A stretch of 64,000 bases of DNA, from NCBI RefSeq assembly GCF_900609055.1, contig NZ_UXAW01000033.1, forward strand, positions 1-64,000. Reading direction: 5' to 3'. The notes below the pieces were generated by a model that was not told the DNA's origin, did no database searches, and saw only the letters and a program-made list of their open reading frames with translations. The DNA comes from Pseudogemmobacter humi. Its GTDB lineage: Bacteria > Pseudomonadota > Alphaproteobacteria > Rhodobacterales > Rhodobacteraceae. Numbering within the stretch: position 1 is the first letter of the stretch; every line of letters begins with the position of its first letter. Below, one piece after another: positions 17,386 to 25,688 of the stretch. The position numbers and the translations under genes were made by a program.

Positions 17386-19676
17386 CCCGCGGCGGGCCGG
17401 AACGAGACGAGGATCGACTTCGAGATCGGGGTGAAACTCTTGTCGCCGTAAGCGTTCCAGGGCACCAGAAGGTTAAGTTCCGGGTAATAGCCCGCGACGC
17501 AGCCCTGCGGGATGTCGTAGGGCACGAGGCGGAAGCCCTCGGCGATGCGGATCTGGCCGTCGCTGCCCTGACTGCCGATCACATCCACCCGGTCGCCGCT
17601 GGCAAAGCCGGTCCGGGCCAGATCCTCGGGGTTGACGAAGACCACCCGGCGCTCGCCGTAGATGCCGCGGTAGCGGTCGTCCATGCCGTAGATCGTCGTG
17701 TTGTACTGATCGTGCGAGCGGAAGGTTTGCAGCACGAAAAGACCCGGTTCCTGCTGAATCCGCTGCCATTCGGTCTGGTCGGGCAGCGGGTCGGCCGAGA
17801 AATTCGCCTTTCCGGTTGGCGTGTTCCACTCGCGTTCGGAGGCCGCATTGCGCAGGCGGAAGCCACGCGGTTTGCGCACGTTCTGGTTGTATTCACCGAA
17901 GGCGGGCAGCACGCGGGCGATCATGTCGCGGATCAGATCGTAATCATCGGCCAGCCCGGCCCAGTCGACGGCCCCCGAGCCGACGGTGGCGGCGGCGATC
18001 CCGGCAACGATGGCGATCTCCGAGCGCAGCTCTTTCGACGCGGGCAGGTTGATGCCGCCCGAGCCATGGACCATGCTCATCGAATCCTCGACGGTGACGA
18101 TCTGGCGTATGCCTTTGGAATTGCGGTCGATTTCGGTGCGCCCAAGGCAGGGCAGCAGCCAGGCCGCGCGCCCGGGCAACAGGTGGGAATGGTTGAGCTT
18201 GGTGGCGATATGGACGGTCAGGTCCAGCCCCCGCATCAGCCGGGCGATCAGGGCGCTGTCGGGGGTGGCGCGGGCGAAATTGCCGCCCAGGCCCATGAAG
18301 GCGCGGGCCTCGCCCGAGAGCATGGCGCCGATGGCCTCGGCCACGTTATGGCCCGGGCGGCGCGGCATGGGGCGGCCGGTCTCGCGTTCCAGCGCGTCGA
18401 TCAGCGCCTTCGGGGCCTTTTCGTTGATCCCCACGGTGCGGTCGCCCTGGACGTTGGAATGGCCGCGCACCGGGCAGAGGCCGGCGCCGGGCCGCCCGAC
18501 ATTGCCGCGCAGGAACAGAAGATTGGCGATCTCGCGGATGGTCTGGACCGAGTGGCGGTGCTGGGTCACGCCCATGGCCCAGGTGCAGATCACGCTTTCG
18601 GCGCCCAGGTAGACATGGGCGGCGCGGGTGATCTCGTCACGGGTCAGGCCGGACTGGTCCTCGATCAGGCTCCAGGGTGTGGCTTCGACGGCTGCGCGCC
18701 AGGTCTCGAACCCGTGGCAATGCGTCTCTATGAAGGCCAGATCGAGCAGGGAAGGGTGTCCGGCGGCGAGGGCGGCGGCATCCTCGGCGAAGACCACTTT
18801 CGCCATGCCGCGCACGGCGGCCATATCGCCGCCGAGCCGGGGCTGGAAATACTCGGTCGAGGTGGCTTCCGAGCCGCCGAGGATCATCTCCAGCTTGTTC
18901 TGCGGATCGGCGAAACGCTGGAGGCCCTTCTCCTTCAGGGGGTTCAGCACCACCACTTTGGCGCCGCGGGCGGTGGCGCGGCGCAGATCGGCCAGCATCC
19001 GGGGATGGTTGGTGCCGGGGTTCTGGCCGATGACGAAGATCGCATCGGCGCGGTCGAAATCCTCCAGCGTCACGGTGCCCTTGCCGATGCCGATCGCCTC
19101 GGTCAGCGCGACGCCCGAGGCCTCGTGGCACATGTTCGAGCAGTCGGGGAAATTGTTGGTGCCGTAGAGCCGCACGAAAAGCTGGTAGAGGAAGGCGGCC
19201 TCGTTGCTGGCGCGGCCCGAGGTGTAGAATTCGGCCCGGTCGGGCGGGATCGCGTTCAGGGCGCGGGCGATGCCCCGGAAGGCCTCGTCCCAGCTGGTGG
19301 GCAGGTAGCGGTCCGAGGCCGGATCGTAGACCATCGGATGGGTCAGGCGGCCCTGGTGCTCCAGATCGTAATCCGACCAGTTGCGCAGGTCGGAGACGGT
19401 ATGGGCGGCGAAGAAGTCGGGGGTGACGCGCAGCCGGGTGGCCTCCCACGCGACGGCCTTGACGCCGTTCTCGCAGAATTCAAAGGACGAGCCGTGTTCG
19501 GGGTCGCCCCAGGCGCAGCCGGGGCAGTCGAAACCGTCGGGCTGGTTGGCCTTGAGCATGGCGCGCGCGCCCGAGAACGGGCGGCCGGTCTGCATCAGCC
19601 GCTTGCCGCAGCTTTTCAGCGCGCCCCAGCCCCCGGCGGCGGCGGATTTACGGCCGATGAAATCGTCTTTGCCCAT
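17382..19676 (-). CDS. FdhF/YdeP-family molybdopterin oxidoreductase
   Basis: A 764-residue molybdopterin oxidoreductase alpha-subunit homolog. Near the N-terminus it has only the short FDCPGCAWGDP motif (Cys51, Cys54) rather than the four-cysteine Fe-S motif of true formate dehydrogenases, which is typical of the YdeP group. Molybdopterin-binding segments such as GQNPGTNHPRML, WAMGVTQH and a C-terminal dinucleotide-binding domain follow. E. coli YdeP is linked to acid resistance; the reaction is unknown. The start MGKDDFIGRKSAAAGG at 19676 matches the family; the longer frame is discarded. Confidence 0.88.
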   Translation of the reverse strand: MGKDDFIGRKSAAAGGWGALKSCGKRLMQTGRPFSGARAMLKANQPDGFDCPGCAWGDPEHGSSFEFCENGVKAVAWEATRLRVTPDFFAAHTVSDLRNWSDYDLEHQGRLTHPMVYDPASDRYLPTSWDEAFRGIARALNAIPPDRAEFYTSGRASNEAAFLYQLFVRLYGTNNFPDCSNMCHEASGVALTEAIGIGKGTVTLEDFDRADAIFVIGQNPGTNHPRMLADLRRATARGAKVVVLNPLKEKGLQRFADPQNKLEMILGGSEATSTEYFQPRLGGDMAAVRGMAKVVFAEDAAALAAGHPSLLDLAFIETHCHGFETWRAAVEATPWSLIEDQSGLTRDEITRAAHVYLGAESVICTWAMGVTQHRHSVQTIREIANLLFLRGNVGRPGAGLCPVRGHSNVQGDRTVGINEKAPKALIDALERETGRPMPRRPGHNVAEAIGAMLSGEARAFMGLGGNFARATPDSALIARLMRGLDLTVHIATKLNHSHLLPGRAAWLLPCLGRTEIDRNSKGIRQIVTVEDSMSMVHGSGGINLPASKELRSEIAIVAGIAAATVGSGAVDWAGLADDYDLIRDMIARVLPAFGEYNQNVRKPRGFRLRNAASEREWNTPTGKANFSADPLPDQTEWQRIQQEPGLFVLQTFRSHDQYNTTIYGMDDRYRGIYGERRVVFVNPEDLARTGFASGDRVDVIGSQGSDGQIRIAEGFRLVPYDIPQGCVAGYYPELNLLVPWNAYGDKSFTPISKSILVSFRPAAG

Positions 19677-19913
19677 GGCGGTTCCCTTGCAGACAAACCC
19701 CGGCGCCGCCCGGAGGGGGCGGAGCGCGAGGGGCGGATGGCGGGTGATCTGCTGCCGGTGCCTGCGGGACGGGGCAGGGCAAGGGTTGCGGGAAGGGTGA
19801 TAGCGCGGTTCGCGGGGAAACGCCATGCGGGGAATATATCTTTCTTGCGGTGGTGTTTTCCGCCGGGGCGTCGCACTGTTCGCGGGCTTTGGGGCATGTT
19901 AGCGTCGGGTGTC
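19677..19913. promoter_or_regulatory. Divergent region, molybdoenzyme / DUF1403 gene
   Basis: About 237 bp between the molybdoenzyme gene (minus) and the DUF1403 gene (plus). It contains an AT-richer spot near 19825-19860. No clear operator was recognised. Confidence 0.3.
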
Positions 19914-20780
19914 ATGAGCCGCCGCCCGCTTCCCTCGCCTCTGCCGCCGCCGCCGCGCCCTCCGGTGCCGCGCTGGATCCGTGCGGGCGCAGAGCCGCTG
20001 TTCGCGGCCGGGGCGGCGCTGGCCTGGATCGACCCGCTGGCGCGGGCGGAGGAGCCGGTGGGGCAGCTCTGGCGCAGCCGGCTGGCCCTGGGGATGGCGG
20101 CGGTGCTGGCGCGGATCGACGGGCACCGGGTGGACGAGGGGGCCTTGCGCGACCACTGGCTCTTGCGGCGCGCGGGTGACGATCCGGGGCCGGCGGGGCG
20201 GCTTTACGGCGCCTGCCGGATGCTGGCGGGGCAGGGGGCCCTGCGCGACCCGGACCGGCTGGCGGCGGCGTTCGATCTGCCGGCGGGGCTGCCGGATCTG
20301 CCGCCTGCGGGCGCGCCGGTCGAGACGGCGGCCGGGGCGGCGGCGCAGGTTCTGGCGCTCGGGCCGCGCTATCGGGGGCTGGCGCTCTGGCTGGGGGATG
20401 CGGTGCTGGCGCGCGATCTGGGCTGGCCTCGGCCGGTGCCGCTGCTGGCCGTGCATCTGCGGCGCGGCGATATGGCGCTGAAGGGCGCGGCCTGGACCCG
20501 CGCCTGCGCGCTGGCCTGGGCGCAGGGCGCGGTCGCGGCCGCTGATCTTCACGCCGATCTGTCGCGCCGCGCCGCCCGGCTGGCAGAGGTCGCGCCGAAG
20601 CTGCGCGGGCGCGATGCCCGGGCCGTGGTGGCGCGGCTGATGACCGAGGATGCGCTGGCGCCCGAGGCGGGCGAGCGCGCCAGCGACCGCGCGGCACGGC
20701 GGCTGTTCGCGCGGCTGGTGGAGCTTGGCGCGGTGCGCGAGCTGACCGGGCGGCCCACCTTCCGGCTGTATGGGCTCTAG
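19914..20780 (+). CDS. DUF1403 family protein
   Basis: A 288-residue protein rich in Ala, Arg and Leu that resembles DUF1403 proteins, which are widespread on alphaproteobacterial plasmids and have no known function. The pattern PRWIRAGAEPLFAAGAALAW near the N-terminus, followed by a helical protein, is typical. ATG 19914 is chosen (MSRRPLPSPLPPPPRPP); an in-frame ATG at 19896 is possible. It ends 2 bp before the ScpB-like gene, so the two form an operon. Confidence 0.8.
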   Translation: MSRRPLPSPLPPPPRPPVPRWIRAGAEPLFAAGAALAWIDPLARAEEPVGQLWRSRLALGMAAVLARIDGHRVDEGALRDHWLLRRAGDDPGPAGRLYGACRMLAGQGALRDPDRLAAAFDLPAGLPDLPPAGAPVETAAGAAAQVLALGPRYRGLALWLGDAVLARDLGWPRPVPLLAVHLRRGDMALKGAAWTRACALAWAQGAVAAADLHADLSRRAARLAEVAPKLRGRDARAVVARLMTEDALAPEAGERASDRAARRLFARLVELGAVRELTGRPTFRLYGL

Positions 20781-20782
20781 CG

Positions 20783-21409
20783 ATGGCGGCGGAGTTCGAC
20801 CGCGATCTGGACGATCTGCCCCCGGCGCTGCGCTGGCGCGAATGGATGGTGCGGGCCGAGGCGGTGCTGTTCGCCAGCGCCGCGCCCGTCACCCGCGAGA
20901 TGCTGGCCCGGGTGGTGGGGCGCGACTGCAGCATCGACCTGCTGATCGACGACATCGCCGCCGGGGCCGAGGGGCGGCCGTGGGAGATCGCCCGCACCGC
21001 TGGCGGCTGGCAGATCCGCACCCGGGCGAAATTCGCGGGCGTGATCCGCGCGGCGGCGGCGGTGGAGGACACCAGCCGTCCGCTGAGCCGGGGCGAGGCG
21101 CTGGTGCTGACCGCCATCGCCTATCTTCAGCCGGTGACGCGGGCCGAGGTCTCGCGCCTGGTCGGCCGCGAGATCAGCCGCGACACCGTCGCCCGGCTGT
21201 CGCGCGCCGGTCTGATCGCGCGCGGCCCGCGCAGCCCCGAGCCGGGCGCGCCCTATACCTATGTCACCGCCCGGGGCTTTCTGGAGCATTTCGGCCTCGA
21301 CAGCCTGCGCGACCTGCCGGATCTGGAGGCGCTGGAAGACGCGGGTCTGCTGACGCCGGGCCTGTCCGCGCTGCCCGATCTGCCGCTGGCCGGAGAGGAC
21401 GAGGGCTAG
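20783..21409 (+). CDS. scpB: ScpB-like segregation/condensation protein
   Basis: A 208-residue protein with the two winged-helix domains of ScpB (AEAVLFASAAPVTREMLARV at about 25-44; SRGEALVLTAIAYLQPVTRA at about 103-122). Chromosomal ScpB joins SMC and ScpA in chromosome condensation. This copy has no scpA or smc beside it. It follows the DUF1403 gene by 2 bp and sits near the partition genes and an integrase, as seen on many alphaproteobacterial replicons. A replicon-specific maintenance role is inferred. Confidence 0.83.
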   Translation: MAAEFDRDLDDLPPALRWREWMVRAEAVLFASAAPVTREMLARVVGRDCSIDLLIDDIAAGAEGRPWEIARTAGGWQIRTRAKFAGVIRAAAAVEDTSRPLSRGEALVLTAIAYLQPVTRAEVSRLVGREISRDTVARLSRAGLIARGPRSPEPGAPYTYVTARGFLEHFGLDSLRDLPDLEALEDAGLLTPGLSALPDLPLAGEDEG

Positions 21410-21418
21410 AGGCCGCTT

Positions 21419-22453
21419 TCAGAGACCGGCGGCTTTGGTCAGATTGACGCGGAAGCGGTCGCGGCGGCGCTGGTAGCGGCGGGTCATCTCGGCCGAGGCA
21501 TGACCGAGCTGCTTCTGGACGTAACGCTCGTCCACCTCGGCCGATGAGGCCAGCCCGGCCCGCAGCGAATGGCCGGCGAACAGGGCGGTGCGCGCGGCCT
21601 CGGGCAGATCGCCGCGGATCCCGGCCCCGGCGGCGGCGCGCTTCACGAGGCGGGCCACTTCGCGGTCGTTGAGCCGCATCGGCCCGGCCTCGCGCCCCTG
21701 GCTGGTGACGCGGCGGAACAGCGGGCCGCGCGAGAGCCGCGCGAATTTCACCCAGGTCTCGGTCGCCGCGACCGGGCAGGTGGCGGCAGAGGAGCCGCGG
21801 CCGATCTCGACCTCGCGCCAGCCGGTCTTGCCGCGCAGGGTGAGGAGCATGCCCTCGGGCAGGATCTCGATCCAGCCGCGGCCGTCCTGGCTTTGATCGC
21901 GCCCCAGGTCGAGGCCGGTGATCTCGGATCGCCGCAGCCCGCCCGCGAAGCCGATCAGCAGCATGGCGCGGTCGCGCAGGCCCCGCAGGCTGGCGGGATC
22001 GCAGGTTTCCAGCATGGCGCGCAGATCGCCCGCAAGGATCGCCTCTTTCTGGCGCGGGGGGGCGGCATGGCTGTTGCGGATCCCGGCCAGAACGGTGGCG
22101 ATATGGCGGTCTCGCCGGTCGAGCCGCAAGCCGCGCTGCGCGAAGTTCCACACCAGCGCCGAGAGGCGGCGCTCGATGGTGGAAACCGAGCCGGGTTTGC
22201 CGCCCACGGACGCCGCCCCGCTGGCGCAGGCGGTGATATAGAGGCCGATCACCTGCGGATCGGGGGTCAGCGCATCCGTGCCCTCGCGCCGGCACCACGC
22301 GGCGAAATGCTTCCAGTCGGCGGCATAGGCGCGGCGGGTGTTGGCGGAACTGGCGGCTTCGGCATAGCTGCGGGCGCGTTCGGCAAGCTGGTGCAGCGCG
22401 CCCGGTGCGTGGCGCGGGGCGGAATAGGGCAGGGGGGTGCCGTCTGATGCCAT
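21419..22453 (-). CDS. Tyrosine recombinase / integrase
   Basis: A 344-residue tyrosine recombinase. The catalytic residues are readable: Arg in GFAGGLRRSEI, HSLR in FAGHSLRAGLA, His in QLGHASAEMT and the nucleophile Tyr in RRYQRRRDRF. The N-terminal SAM-like core-binding domain spans about 20-120. The start MASDGTPLPYSAP at 22453 is preferred over a longer shadow extension. It is convergent with the ScpB-like gene (9 bp apart). Possible roles are dimer resolution of the replicon or mobility of the DUF1403-ScpB module; no att repeats were found by eye. Confidence 0.9.
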   Translation of the reverse strand: MASDGTPLPYSAPRHAPGALHQLAERARSYAEAASSANTRRAYAADWKHFAAWCRREGTDALTPDPQVIGLYITACASGAASVGGKPGSVSTIERRLSALVWNFAQRGLRLDRRDRHIATVLAGIRNSHAAPPRQKEAILAGDLRAMLETCDPASLRGLRDRAMLLIGFAGGLRRSEITGLDLGRDQSQDGRGWIEILPEGMLLTLRGKTGWREVEIGRGSSAATCPVAATETWVKFARLSRGPLFRRVTSQGREAGPMRLNDREVARLVKRAAAGAGIRGDLPEAARTALFAGHSLRAGLASSAEVDERYVQKQLGHASAEMTRRYQRRRDRFRVNLTKAAGL

Positions 22454-22503
22454 GCGCGCGGATCCTGTGCCGGTTTCAGGCGAGTCTAGAGCCAAACATC
22501 GCC

Positions 22504-22767
22504 TCAGGCCAGAGGGCCGGGAGGGGTTGCGAGCCGGTCGCGGGCGAGAAGCCGCGCCTGCGCGAGGTCGAGCCGCGAGAGCACCGCCGCCGTGTCGCCG
22601 CCGGTCTCGCGGTGCAGCCGGTTCCACAGGCGCAGCGCGGACTGCGGGCTCCAGGGCAGGGCGGCCCCGGCCAGCCAGTGTCGCAGCCCGGGCGGCAGGC
22701 GGTCGTAAAGCTCCATCGGCCGGCTGCGCCGGGAACGGCGGCGCAGCGAGGTGGCGAGGTTCTGCAT
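22504..22767 (-). CDS. DUF6525-like small protein
   Basis: An 87-residue basic protein, MQNLATSLRRRSRRSRPM, then a conserved-looking DRLPPGLRHWLAGAALPWS segment. This resembles the DUF6525 family found in Rhodobacteraceae; function unknown. It lies 50 bp upstream of the integrase gene on the same strand and shares an AT-rich upstream region with the divergent hydrolase gene. Confidence 0.65.
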   Translation of the reverse strand: MQNLATSLRRRSRRSRPMELYDRLPPGLRHWLAGAALPWSPQSALRLWNRLHRETGGDTAAVLSRLDLAQARLLARDRLATPPGPLA

Positions 22768-22908
22768 CGGGCGGCTCTCTGTAGTTTAATATGTAATAAC
22801 ATAACTAAACATGAGGGCAAGCCAGGGCCGATAACCCGAGACAGGCGGACAGGGGCCGGTCTATCCTCGCGCCGCGAATCCTGCCGGAGAGTTGAGAGAG
22901 GAAGACGA
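22768..22908. promoter_or_regulatory. AT-rich divergent promoter region, DUF6525 / FAH hydrolase
   Basis: 141 bp whose left part (22780-22815) is strikingly AT-rich for this DNA, with loose dyad symmetry GTTTA ... TAAAC. It probably holds promoters for both divergent genes. Confidence 0.4.
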
Positions 22909-23748
22909 ATGAGACTTGTCCGCTATGGCGAGAGGGGCGCCGAGAAGCCCGGGCTGATCGACGCGGAGGGGCGCCTGCGCGATCTTTCGGCCCATGTGCC
23001 CGATCTTGCCGGCGAGGTGCTGGCCGATCTGAGCGCGCTGAAGGCGATCGACCCGCGCACGCTGCCGCCGGTTGAGGGCTCGCCGCGGCTTGGCGCCTGC
23101 GTGGGCCAGGTCGGGAAGTTCATCGGCATCGGGCTGAACTATGCCGATCATGCCGCCGAGACCGGGCTGCGGGTGCCGCGCGAGCCGGTGATCTTCGCCA
23201 AATACACCTCGTGCCTGTCGGGGCCGGACGATCCGATCATCATCCCGCGCGGCTCGGTCAAGACCGACTGGGAGGTGGAACTGGCCTTCGTGATCGGCCG
23301 CAAGGGGCGCTATATCCCCGAGGAAGAGGCGATGTCCCATATCGCGGGCTTCTGCGTCTGCAACGATGTGTCGGAACGCAATTATCAGGCGGAACGCTCG
23401 GGCCAGTGGTCGAAGGGGAAATCCTCGGACAATTTCGGCCCGCTCGGCCCCTGGCTGGTGACGCCGGACGAGGTGGCCGACCCCGGCAATCTGCGGATGC
23501 GGCTGACGGTGAACGGCGAGGTGATGCAGGACGGATCGACCGCGACCATGGTGTTCAAGGTGCCGTTCCTGGTGTCTTACCTGTCGCAGTTCTTCACGCT
23601 GCATCCCGGCGATGTGGTGACCACCGGCACGCCGCCCGGCGTGGGCATGGCGATGGATCCGCCGCGCTTCCTGAAGGCGGGCGATGTGGTGGAGCTGGAG
23701 GTCGAGGGCCTGGGGCGGCAGCGGCAGCTTTGCGTGGACGACGCATAA
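22909..23748 (+). CDS. Fumarylacetoacetate hydrolase (FAH) family protein
   Basis: A 279-residue member of the FAH family, which hydrolyses or decarboxylates 2-oxo acid derivatives. The metal-binding region is visible (DWEVELAFVIGRKG, and the motif GLNYADHAAE before it), as is GDVVTTGTPPGVG near the C-terminus. An AGAGAGGAAG ribosome site precedes the ATG. It stands alone on the plus strand, ending at a bidirectional terminator. The substrate is not evident; ureidoglycolate- or acylpyruvate-type substrates are common for this subgroup. Confidence 0.9.
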   Translation: MRLVRYGERGAEKPGLIDAEGRLRDLSAHVPDLAGEVLADLSALKAIDPRTLPPVEGSPRLGACVGQVGKFIGIGLNYADHAAETGLRVPREPVIFAKYTSCLSGPDDPIIIPRGSVKTDWEVELAFVIGRKGRYIPEEEAMSHIAGFCVCNDVSERNYQAERSGQWSKGKSSDNFGPLGPWLVTPDEVADPGNLRMRLTVNGEVMQDGSTATMVFKVPFLVSYLSQFFTLHPGDVVTTGTPPGVGMAMDPPRFLKAGDVVELEVEGLGRQRQLCVDDA

Positions 23749-23751
23749 GGA

Positions 23752-23828
23752 AGGGGGCGCTCGCGCCCCCTCTGAGCCTTGCGGCTCATTCACCCCCTGA
23801 GGATATTTTCAGACAGAAAATGAGGGGG
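23752..23828. terminator. Bidirectional terminator cluster between convergent genes
   Basis: Three stacked hairpins. AGGGGGCG-CTCG-CGCCCCCT is at 23752-23771. TGAGCC-TTGC-GGCTCA is at 23773-23788. A longer imperfect stem runs from CCCCCT (23793-23798) to AGGGGG (23823-23828), with inner ATTTTC/GAAAAT pairing. It lies between the FAH gene (plus) and the kinase-like gene (minus) and should stop transcription from both sides. Confidence 0.8.
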
Positions 23829-23832
23829 CGGT

Positions 23833-24747
23833 TCAGACATTGCGCAGATGCGTCACCCAGGACGGATCGCTGGTGATCTGGCGGAAGCGCATCAGTTTCC
23901 ACACGCCGTATTTGTAGAAATCGAAATCCAGCTCGGAGACGCGGAGCTGGACCATCGACCAGGCCGCCCATTTCACATCGGCCAGGGCCTTGTGGACGGT
24001 GACGCGCGCGATCAGCTGCGGGGTGACGCGGCCGAAATATTCCTCGATCAGTTCGGCCTCGGTTTCCGGGGTGAAGAACATCTCGCCGAACCAGATGCCC
24101 AGATCGTAGCAGCGGTCGTTCATCGAGGCGTATTCGTAGTCGATCAGCATGATCGAGCCGTCTTCGCCGACCATGAAATTCCCCGGCATCGGATCGTTGA
24201 ACGAGGGCACGAGGTCGAGGCCCGAGGCCTCCAGCGCCTCGCGCGCGAGGCGCGTGTTCAGCGCCACCCAGGCCGCATCGCGCGAGACCGGGGCGCCCAG
24301 ATCCGCCACCTGGCGGTTGTGCTCGTCGATCATGTCGAAGACGGTCTTGGTCAGCCCGAGCGCGGGCAGCGCGTGCATCCGGCGGTAGGCGGCGATGGCG
24401 GCGGCGCGTTTCGCCGGATCGGCGAAATCGGCATGGGTCGAGGGGCGGCGGTCGGGGATGAAATCGTTGATCTCGATGCCCTGACCGGCCAGGTCGTCGT
24501 AGACCCGCGGGCCGAGGCCGGCGCTCGCGGCTTTGCGCGAGGCATCCATCGCGGCTTCGCGGTCGATGAACATCTCGGTGCCGTTGCCGGGGATCTTGAC
24601 GAACCAGGCGCGGCTGCCGTCGGCCGACTGCACCCTCCAGTTGGAATTGGAGATGCCGCCGGAGACCGGGGCATAGCTCGCCCCTTCGCCGAACAGGGGG
24701 CGGGCGGCGCGGACCGCCCGGGCGATGACGGAGTCGGGGTTGGTCAT
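23833..24747 (-). CDS. APH/choline-kinase-like phosphotransferase (copy 1)
   Basis: A 304-residue protein of the aminoglycoside/choline kinase fold. The N-lobe glycine-rich region GGISNSNWRV and Lys in WFVKIPG are seen; the catalytic loop reads FNDPMPGNF and the metal-binding loop LIDYEYASMND. The usual His of the HxDxxxxN loop is Phe here, while Asp and Asn are kept. It is the last gene of an operon with a second kinase-like gene (4-bp overlap), an M20 hydrolase and a Dpp-type importer. A small imported amino- or hydroxy-compound is the likely substrate; unproven. Confidence 0.85.
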   Translation of the reverse strand: MTNPDSVIARAVRAARPLFGEGASYAPVSGGISNSNWRVQSADGSRAWFVKIPGNGTEMFIDREAAMDASRKAASAGLGPRVYDDLAGQGIEINDFIPDRRPSTHADFADPAKRAAAIAAYRRMHALPALGLTKTVFDMIDEHNRQVADLGAPVSRDAAWVALNTRLAREALEASGLDLVPSFNDPMPGNFMVGEDGSIMLIDYEYASMNDRCYDLGIWFGEMFFTPETEAELIEEYFGRVTPQLIARVTVHKALADVKWAAWSMVQLRVSELDFDFYKYGVWKLMRFRQITSDPSWVTHLRNV

Positions 24748-25688
24748 GGCTCACCTGCGGCGATGCGGATCTTTTCCTCGAATTGCGGATGGTGCAGCGC
24801 GAGCCGCGCCCGCATCAGCCGCCATTCGCCGTATTTCAGCCATTCCAGGTGTTTGCGCACGGAAAGCTGGCCGCAGAGCCGGGCCTGGATCGCATGGATC
24901 ATGTCGTCCACCACCGCCCAGAGCCGGGCGCGGGCGAAGGCGGCCTCGTCCCAGGTGCCGTGATACGCGAGGAAGGGCGCGCGCATGTCGGTCTCGAAAT
25001 CAGTCATTTCGGCCAACAGCACGCCGATGTCATACATCGGATCGTTCATCCCGGCGCGGTCGAAATCGACCAGCGCGACGCGGCCCGCCGGCCCGGTCAT
25101 CAGGTTCGAGACCGAGCCGTCGTTGCGGCAGGGCGCCAGCGGCGTGTCGGAGAGCGCGGGCCGGGCCTCCTGGATTAGCGCGAGGACCCAGCCGAGATCC
25201 CCGGGCAGGGCGACATTCGCGGCGCGGGCCCGGGCGACCAGGGCGTCGAGCCGGGCGAAAGGGTCGAACCTTTGTGTCAGCCAGGGCAGAGCGTGCAATT
25301 CGCGCAGGGCGCGCATCACCGCGCCGCTGAAATCGGGGCGTTGCAGATCGCCCAGCATGGCGGTGCGCCAGCCCTGGTCCAGCGCCTCGAACAGGATCGC
25401 GCCGGTCTCGGCGTCAGACCACAGGACGCGCGGCGCGAGCCCGGACTCGCCCGCGGCGTGCGCCAGCGCCACGGCGGCCTCACGGTCGAAGAAGCCGCGC
25501 ATCTCGGGGTGCATGATCTTGAGGAAACGGCTCTCGCCGCTGGTCGGGTCGAGAAAGACCGCGTGGCTTTCCAGCCCGCGGTAGCTGGGCGAGGCCAGCG
25601 CGGCGGGGCCGGGGCGGATCTGCGCGCCGGTCAGCCCGGCGGCATCCACGGCCCGGGCGATGTCGTGATCGGTGACGGTTGCGCTCAT
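24744..25688 (-). CDS. APH/choline-kinase-like phosphotransferase (copy 2)
   Basis: A 314-residue relative of the downstream kinase-like protein, sharing the layout ALVDFDRAGMNDPMYDIGVL and the C-terminal KYGEWRLMR segment (KYGVWKLMR in copy 1). Its catalytic loop reads CRNDGSVSNL, so the usual His is Arg. The N-lobe has FLKIMHPE as the probable Lys strand. Overlaps of 4 bp on both sides (M20 hydrolase, kinase 1) show tight co-translation. The pair may work as a heterodimer or phosphorylate successive intermediates; one copy may be a pseudokinase. Confidence 0.83.
   Translation of the reverse strand: MSATVTDHDIARAVDAAGLTGAQIRPGPAALASPSYRGLESHAVFLDPTSGESRFLKIMHPEMRGFFDREAAVALAHAAGESGLAPRVLWSDAETGAILFEALDQGWRTAMLGDLQRPDFSGAVMRALRELHALPWLTQRFDPFARLDALVARARAANVALPGDLGWVLALIQEARPALSDTPLAPCRNDGSVSNLMTGPAGRVALVDFDRAGMNDPMYDIGVLLAEMTDFETDMRAPFLAYHGTWDEAAFARARLWAVVDDMIHAIQARLCGQLSVRKHLEWLKYGEWRLMRARLALHHPQFEEKIRIAAGEP

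Noticed and set aside
17712-19895. Long plus-strand frame leading into the DUF1403 gene
   Set aside because: It is antisense to the molybdoenzyme gene, which has clear family motifs; only the part from about 19914 is coding.
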